A stretch of 11,099 nt of DNA, taken from a bacterium. GTDB taxonomy: Bacteria > Omnitrophota > Gorgyraeia > Velamenicoccales > JABMQK01. A program made the position numbers and the translations under genes. Positions 6,869 to 11,099 of this stretch are shown piece after piece (position 1 is the stretch's first letter; each line of letters starts with the position of its first letter). The notes below the pieces were generated by a model, which worked only from the letters and a program-made list of their open reading frames with translations, made no database searches and was not told the DNA's origin. The DNA lies in assembly GCA_013203265.1 (NCBI GenBank), contig JABMQK010000176.1, positions 1 through 11,099 on the forward strand, given 5' to 3'.

Positions 6869-8116
6869 ATGGAGAGAGTATTATTAGTAACAGCCGTATT
6901 AAATTCCCAGAAACAAAATCTAAATCCGCACGATCAAGCAAAAGAACTAAAGGAATTAGCTTTGTCTACAGGCGCCTTTATCGTGGATGAATTTCTATGT
7001 TTTCGTAATAAGCTTACGCCAAATTTGTATTTGGGTAAAGGAAAGATTGAAGAGACAAAAGAATTATGTGGTGAACAGAAGATAGATACAGTTATTTTTA
7101 ACAATGACTTAAGTGGCACTCAACAGAGAAATTTAGAAGAAGCTTTAAATATAAAAACGATAGATCGTACCCAATTAATTTTGGATATCTTTGCCAGGCA
7201 TGCCAAGTCGCCTGAAGGCAAAATGCAGGTAGAGTTGGCACAGCTGGAATATCTATTGCCTAGACTTACAGGTAAAGGAATAATTTTATCCAGGCTTGGT
7301 GGCGGGATTGGTACAAGAGGGCCTGGTGAACAAAAACTTGAAGTTGATCGCCGTAGGATTAGAGAACGTATCGTCAAATTAAAGAGGGACTTAGATAGTT
7401 TAATTAAGCGCCGTAAAACAATGAGAAAAAGGCGCAAAGAAACTTCTATTCCCACAGTAAGTCTTATCGGCTATACCAGTGCAGGTAAATCAACTCTTTT
7501 AAATTCTTTAACTGGGAGCAGACAGCGTATAAGCAAATATCTTTTTACTACCTTGGATCCTTTATCGCGCAGCATAGCTCTTTCTAATAACCAGAAGGTT
7601 ATTCTTTCTGATACAGTTGGTTTTATTGATGATTTACCAGCACATTTAATAGAGGCATTCAAAGCGACTCTTGAAGAGATTATTGAGGCGGATTTACTAA
7701 TTCATGTTTTGGATATTAGTGATTCAAGATTTTATGAGCACAACAAAGCTGTATGCAATATTTTAAAGAAGTTAAATATAGAGGACAAATCAGTTATAAC
7801 GGTTTTAAACAAAATTGATAATTTGGACGATAAAGATTGGATAGGCAAATATAAAAATGATTTTGTAGATAGTGTTGAAGTTTCGGCATTAAAGCGTGAG
7901 AATTTAAAAGTTTTACTTAAATTAGTAGAAATAAAATTAGATAAGATGATTGCCCCAATTTCTTTAAAACTGCCTATTAATAGAATGGATCTAGTAGATT
8001 TAATTTATAGTGAAGGAGATGTAAAATCAATTGATTACACCTCAGATTATATAAATATTAAGGCTACTCTTCCTTCTGTAACCGCGAGTAAATTAGAAAG
8101 TTACGTAAACATGTAG
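6869..8116 (+). CDS. hflX: GTPase HflX
   Basis: HflX is a ribosome-associated GTPase that splits stalled 70S ribosomes, notably under heat stress. The 415-residue length is normal. The N-terminal domain (1-135) includes LGKGKIEE (55-62) and the ELAQLEYLLPRL helix (122-133). The family signature GGGIGTRGPGE is at 144-154, followed by a basic linker helix. The G domain is complete: G1 GYTSAGKST (201-209), switch LFTTLD (225-230), G3 DTVGF (248-252), G4 NKID (314-317) and G5 SA (339-340). A short C-terminal domain follows. The gene starts 11 bases after the upstream stop, so the two are probably co-transcribed. AGAGG (about 6846-6850) is far from the ATG and weak. MERVLLV is a typical HflX beginning, supporting this start. 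The next gene converges on it. Confidence 0.97.
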   Translation: MERVLLVTAVLNSQKQNLNPHDQAKELKELALSTGAFIVDEFLCFRNKLTPNLYLGKGKIEETKELCGEQKIDTVIFNNDLSGTQQRNLEEALNIKTIDRTQLILDIFARHAKSPEGKMQVELAQLEYLLPRLTGKGIILSRLGGGIGTRGPGEQKLEVDRRRIRERIVKLKRDLDSLIKRRKTMRKRRKETSIPTVSLIGYTSAGKSTLLNSLTGSRQRISKYLFTTLDPLSRSIALSNNQKVILSDTVGFIDDLPAHLIEAFKATLEEIIEADLLIHVLDISDSRFYEHNKAVCNILKKLNIEDKSVITVLNKIDNLDDKDWIGKYKNDFVDSVEVSALKRENLKVLLKLVEIKLDKMIAPISLKLPINRMDLVDLIYSEGDVKSIDYTSDYINIKATLPSVTASKLESYVNM

Positions 8117-8236
8117 CCTTTTCACACAAAACTTCGCCGAAAGAATAGAAAAAGAAGACAAGGTATTCCTGGTAATTTTAATAATGTAGACTAAAGATTA
8201 TTCGGTGGGAAGAATCAGCATTCTCAAGATGTTTGA

Positions 8237-9076
8237 TTAAGTAATTTTTCTTATGTATTTTATGACTTCTTTGGTAGTAGAACTTGGAGTTGAAGCACCC
8301 GCGGTAATTCCTATGCTTCGCGCATTCTTAAACCATCTCGTCTTTACCTTATCTTTTGATTGAACCCAGTAGCTTCGTTTATTAAATAACTTTGATATTT
8401 CATATAATCTCTTTGTATTCGCGCTAGTCTTTGAACCAATGATAATCATTACAGCGTTCTTTAGAGGCATAATTTTTAATTCTTGTTGTTTGGTTCTCGT
8501 AGGTTTGCATATGGTATTAAAAAATCTTAAATCCTCAATATGTTTTTGTAGGGTATCGACTATTATTTGAATTTTCTCGAAGTTTTGAGTCGATTGAACA
8601 ACGACAGCAGCTTTTTTTATTTTTTTTATTCTTTTTAACGGGATTTTCTTATTACTATCGATGACTATCGTTTTGTTCTTTAGGTGTCCGATAATGCCGC
8701 GTACCTCATCATGCTTATTATCCCCGATGATAATAATTTTGTAGTCTTTTTGTTCATTGATGATGGCAATTTTATGAATCTCTTTAACCATCGGGCATGT
8801 AGCGTCGACAATCGTATAACCGAGACTTTTAGCTCTCTGGAATGTTTTTTTAGAAGCGCCATGTGCACGGATTAAAAGAATTTTATTTTTTACTCGGACT
8901 AGCCGATTAATTTTTTTTACACCAGCCTTATCCATTTCTTTAGTAATATCTTCATTATGCACAATATCACCAAGCATATAGACTTTATTTTTTGTTCGTA
9001 GAGTCTTGTAGGCTATATCAATAGCTCTTTTTACTCCGAAACAAAATCCTGCCGAGACCGCAACATTAATCTTCAT
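8237..9076 (-). CDS. ispH: 4-hydroxy-3-methylbut-2-enyl diphosphate reductase IspH
   Basis: IspH is the last enzyme of the MEP pathway: a [4Fe-4S] enzyme that reduces HMBPP to IPP and DMAPP. From the chosen start the protein has 279 residues. All three cluster cysteines are present: Cys12 (GFCFGVKRAID), Cys94 (VDATCPMV) and Cys190 (FNTICKPT). Substrate contacts are also visible: His40 (GDIVHN), His72 (RAHG), and His122/Glu124 in KHDEV, where the usual HPEV has Asp for Pro. ITAGASTPSS closes the fold near the C-terminus. The frame is open up to an ATG at 9112, which would add 12 residues and overlap the upstream gene by 23 bases. The inner ATG at 9076 gives the family-typical MKINVAVSAGFCFG and is preferred. 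Neither start has a clear Shine-Dalgarno. It follows the prenyl synthase gene closely and its products feed that enzyme. Confidence 0.96.
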   Translation of the reverse strand: MKINVAVSAGFCFGVKRAIDIAYKTLRTKNKVYMLGDIVHNEDITKEMDKAGVKKINRLVRVKNKILLIRAHGASKKTFQRAKSLGYTIVDATCPMVKEIHKIAIINEQKDYKIIIIGDNKHDEVRGIIGHLKNKTIVIDSNKKIPLKRIKKIKKAAVVVQSTQNFEKIQIIVDTLQKHIEDLRFFNTICKPTRTKQQELKIMPLKNAVMIIIGSKTSANTKRLYEISKLFNKRSYWVQSKDKVKTRWFKNARSIGITAGASTPSSTTKEVIKYIRKIT

Positions 9077-9089
9077 TTTATTTATGGGA

Positions 9090-10121
9090 TTAAAAATTTT
9101 CAGCGAAGTCATTAATGAATTTTTTGTAGCGTTTTTTCATTTTAGATTTTTCAATAGATGTTTGAGCTTTTTTAATAAGAAAGGTGATTTCTTTCCTTGC
9201 ATATTCTAAGGTTCCAGTGGAAATTAAAATTGTTCGGATTTTTAGTAGATCTGTTTTGTCGACATCATTTTTTGCAAAAATTCTTTTAATGGCCTGTTGA
9301 TTCCTTTTGTTTGTGTGACGGTAGGCATGCCAGATAAGAAGAGTCTTTTTTGCTTCTTTTAAATCCGCAAGCGCAGACTTTTTTATCGTCTTTTCATTGC
9401 TGAATATACTGAGAAGATCGTCTTTTATCTGAAATGCCCTCCCTAGATTTATTCCATATTGAAACAGCCTGTCTATCTGATTTTGTTTAGCACCGGCCAA
9501 TATCGCTCCCGAAGATAGAGGGCATGCAAAAGTATAATATGCGGTTTTATAATCATATATTTTAACGATATCTTTTTTTGTTATTTCATCTATTTTTTTA
9601 ATACCGTACATTAGTTCAATAAACTCTCCGCTTCCTGTATATATAGCCGCCTCTGTGAATTTTTTTAACGCCTTTTCTTTACGTTTGCTTTCTTCTTTGA
9701 TTGCCAGGAAAGCGTACATAGCCATTCCATACAGAACATCACCAGCAACTATCGCAAGGTCTTGACCGTTGAATTTTACGGTTTTATGATTGGATAAATA
9801 TCTATTAAATATAGCGTGCATTGAAGGTTTGCCTCTTCTTTTTTCGGATTTATCTATTATGTCGTCATGTATAAGCATAAAGTCATGGAGAAGTTCTATA
9901 GCAAGTGCTGAGGTATATAAGCCAGGAGCCACTTTCTTAGCAAATCCTTTGTACCCAACAATAAAAAGTATTGGGCGGATTCTTTTGCCTTTACGCAAAA
10001 CAAATTCTTTTATATGTTTAAATAGAAATGGTGAGATTTTGTTTAAGGAGTGAAGTTTGTCTATTTTTTTGATAAAATTCTTTAATTCAATTTCAATTTG
10101 ATTTTTTATTTTACTAAGCAT
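9090..10121 (-). CDS. Polyprenyl diphosphate synthase, probably geranylgeranyl type
   Basis: This trans-prenyltransferase condenses allylic diphosphates with IPP. In its 343 residues are GKRIRP (45-50), the first Asp-rich motif DDIID (86-90), KTAYYTF (192-198) with GAILAGA, and the second motif FQIKDDLLS (230-238), followed by DLKEAKKTLL (253-262). The second motif has Ser where bacterial FPP synthases usually have a third Asp. With the KTA-YTF block, this resembles archaeal and actinobacterial (IdsA-type) enzymes. Phe81 lies five residues before the first Asp-rich motif, the position that sets C20 length in archaeal GGPP synthases, so GGPP is the predicted product (inference). The gene precedes ispH on the minus strand with a 13-base gap to the preferred ispH start, forming an isoprenoid pair. 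A short AAGGT just ahead of the ATG is a weak ribosome site. Chain length is not proven. Confidence 0.92.
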   Translation of the reverse strand: MLSKIKNQIEIELKNFIKKIDKLHSLNKISPFLFKHIKEFVLRKGKRIRPILFIVGYKGFAKKVAPGLYTSALAIELLHDFMLIHDDIIDKSEKRRGKPSMHAIFNRYLSNHKTVKFNGQDLAIVAGDVLYGMAMYAFLAIKEESKRKEKALKKFTEAAIYTGSGEFIELMYGIKKIDEITKKDIVKIYDYKTAYYTFACPLSSGAILAGAKQNQIDRLFQYGINLGRAFQIKDDLLSIFSNEKTIKKSALADLKEAKKTLLIWHAYRHTNKRNQQAIKRIFAKNDVDKTDLLKIRTILISTGTLEYARKEITFLIKKAQTSIEKSKMKKRYKKFINDFAENF

Positions 10122-10245
10122 GACCTTATGTTACCATAACCACGTTTTCAATACAAATTAATTTCATTAGTTTTTAGAAAATAGATAATTATTGGTTTTT
10201 CGTTTAAAAAAAATTAGGGTTCAGACCTTTTAATTATATGTAATG

Positions 10246-10280
10246 ATTGTAATGTGATGACGTTTCGCATTCATTACAAT
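10246..10280. promoter_or_regulatory. Perfect 9-base inverted repeat between divergent genes
   Basis: ATTGTAATG (10246-10254) and CATTACAAT (10272-10280) are exact reverse complements, separated by 17 bases. An inner alternative stem, AATGTGA with TCGCATT (one G-U pair), overlaps it. It ends 14 bases before the hrcA -35 box and lies in the divergent gap with the prenyl synthase, so a terminator role is unlikely. An operator for a second regulator, or a remnant of a small mobile repeat, are both possible. Confidence 0.4.
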
Positions 10281-10294
10281 AAGAGAAAAAGATA

Positions 10295-10322
10295 TTGACA
10301 ATAATTTTTTTTGTGGTAAAAT
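10295..10322 (+). promoter_or_regulatory. Sigma70 promoter of hrcA
   Basis: A consensus -35 TTGACA (10295-10300) and a -10 TAAAAT (10317-10322) are separated by 16 bases. The predicted start near 10329-10330 is two or three bases before the CIRCE operator, so repressor bound there would block RNA polymerase. The leader would be about 80 nucleotides. Confidence 0.85.
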
Positions 10323-10331
10323 TATTTTCCT

Positions 10332-10358
10332 TTAGCACTCTCTATATGAGAGTGCTAA
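10332..10358. promoter_or_regulatory. CIRCE operator (HrcA binding site)
   Basis: TTAGCACTC (10332-10340), nine bases, then GAGTGCTAA (10350-10358): an exact match to the CIRCE consensus with its standard 9-base spacer. HrcA dimers bind this element and repress heat-shock chaperone operons; GroEL is known to promote HrcA activity. Here it sits at the predicted transcription start of hrcA itself, giving autoregulation. Confidence 0.98.
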
Positions 10359-10409
10359 AGTATGTTAAACTGGAATGTAACTGAATAAAAGTTAGAGGGT
10401 TAAGTTAAA

Positions 10410-11099
10410 ATGGTTCGCAAAGTTGATTACGAAACAAGGCGAAGAGAAGTATTAACAAGAACAATTGAGTTTTATTTACAGACTGCTCAACCAGTCAGTT
10501 CAGAAGCTCTATTAGAGAATTATGGATTTGACTTTAGCTCGGCTACGATTCGAAATGTCTTAAAAGATTTAGAAGGAGCAGGCTATCTTACTCACCCCCA
10601 TACTTCTTCAGGAAGAATACCTACGGATTCCGGATATCGTTTTTACATCAATGACCTTATGAGCAGAAAGGAATTATCTTTAGATGAAAGAAATACGCTC
10701 GATAGGTTTTTTAGTTCTTATCTTGAATTGAGAAGGGATGTGCTTACAAATGCTTCAAGGATAATTTCCAATTTTACACACTATGTGGGTATTGTTTGTC
10801 AGGAAGGTCAAAACAAAATTTATTATTGTGGATGGAGCTATCTTCTAGAGCAACCAGAATTTAAGAATTTGGAGGCGATTCATTCAATTTTTAAGGCGTT
10901 AGAGGAAGATAGGTTATTAGAATTAATGAACCGCCAGATGGATAATCCCGTAGAGGTATTTATAGGAGAAGAGTGTAATTGTTTGGAGATGAATGATTGT
11001 TCATTGGTAATGCGTGAATGTATTACCCCTAAGGCAAAACTGGGAAGACTCGCTGTTTTAGGTCCTAAACGTATGGCTTACGGCCGCGTTATACCAATG
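10410..11099 (+). CDS. hrcA: Heat-inducible repressor HrcA, 3' end outside the window
   Basis: The frame stays open from the ATG to the last base, giving the first 230 residues of a protein usually about 340 long. The N-terminal winged-helix part is unmistakable: SSATIRNVLKDLEGAGYL (43-60), PHTSSGRIPT (63-72) and GYRFYINDLM (75-84). The GAF-like part includes DCSLVMRE (196-203) and LAVLGPKRMAYGRVIP (214-229). HrcA binds CIRCE and represses heat-shock genes until heat or unfolded protein relieves it. A perfect CIRCE lies 51 bases upstream. GAGGG (10395-10399), ten bases before the ATG, is an acceptable ribosome site. Cys189, Cys191, Cys197 and Cys204 cluster in a region where I recall no conserved cysteine cluster in the family; this may be incidental. 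grpE and dnaK commonly follow hrcA and may lie beyond the edge. Confidence 0.97.
   Translation, partial: MVRKVDYETRRREVLTRTIEFYLQTAQPVSSEALLENYGFDFSSATIRNVLKDLEGAGYLTHPHTSSGRIPTDSGYRFYINDLMSRKELSLDERNTLDRFFSSYLELRRDVLTNASRIISNFTHYVGIVCQEGQNKIYYCGWSYLLEQPEFKNLEAIHSIFKALEEDRLLELMNRQMDNPVEVFIGEECNCLEMNDCSLVMRECITPKAKLGRLAVLGPKRMAYGRVIPM

Noticed and set aside
8117..8236. Possible terminator or small gene between hflX and ispH
   Set aside because: The best hairpins (AGAAT-CAGC-ATTCT, and GATTATTC with GAAGAATC) are short or mismatched and lack a T-run. The open frames here have no start codon.
9077..9112. Longer ispH start at 9112
   Set aside because: It adds 12 residues before the family-typical MKINVAVSAGFCFG and overlaps the prenyl synthase gene; no ribosome site supports it.
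10216..10231. AGGGTTCAGACCTTTT, resembling short motifs I recall near REP-associated (Y1) transposases
   Set aside because: There is a single degenerate copy, with no partner end and no transposase in the window. The match is from memory only.

Overview
The window is AT-rich bacterial DNA, densely packed with genes. It looks like an environmental or uncultured lineage rather than a well-studied model group. The perfect CIRCE operator with HrcA, the MEP-pathway gene ispH, an archaeal/actinobacterial-type prenyl synthase and a cysteine-less PurF-like protein would fit a candidate phylum such as Omnitrophota. That placement is inference from gene style, not proven here. UGA, UAG and UAA all serve as stops, so the code is standard.

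Left block, plus strand (3-5263). A RimK-like ATP-grasp protein enters from beyond the left edge (open to base 3). It is followed by a full-length PurF-like phosphoribosyltransferase whose glutaminase nucleophile is Ser instead of Cys, then miaA (tRNA A37 dimethylallyltransferase). A separate promoter candidate precedes a six-helix membrane histidine kinase, which is followed by a stand-alone receiver. A GC-rich imperfect palindrome with a short T-run (5272-5343) sits just after the receiver and may end that unit.

Middle block, plus strand (5264-8116). A 208-base gap carries the palindrome and a 13-base direct repeat with a 20-base period. Then come an exported Lys/Glu-rich helical protein with a TPR-like module at each end and, 11 bases on, the ribosome-associated GTPase hflX.

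Right block. On the minus strand, a polyprenyl (probably geranylgeranyl) diphosphate synthase is followed by ispH. This isoprenoid pair converges on hflX, and the 120 bases between hflX and ispH (8117-8236) show no gene and only weak hairpins. Divergent from the pair is hrcA, cut off by the right edge, with a textbook sigma70 promoter and a perfect CIRCE operator at its transcription start. HrcA would repress its own transcription and probably a downstream grpE/dnaK/dnaJ set outside the window.

Most of the window is housekeeping. The best candidate for undescribed biology is the PurF-like protein with an apparently dead glutaminase domain next to an ATP-grasp ligase. The double-ended TPR/helix protein downstream of a two-component pair comes second.
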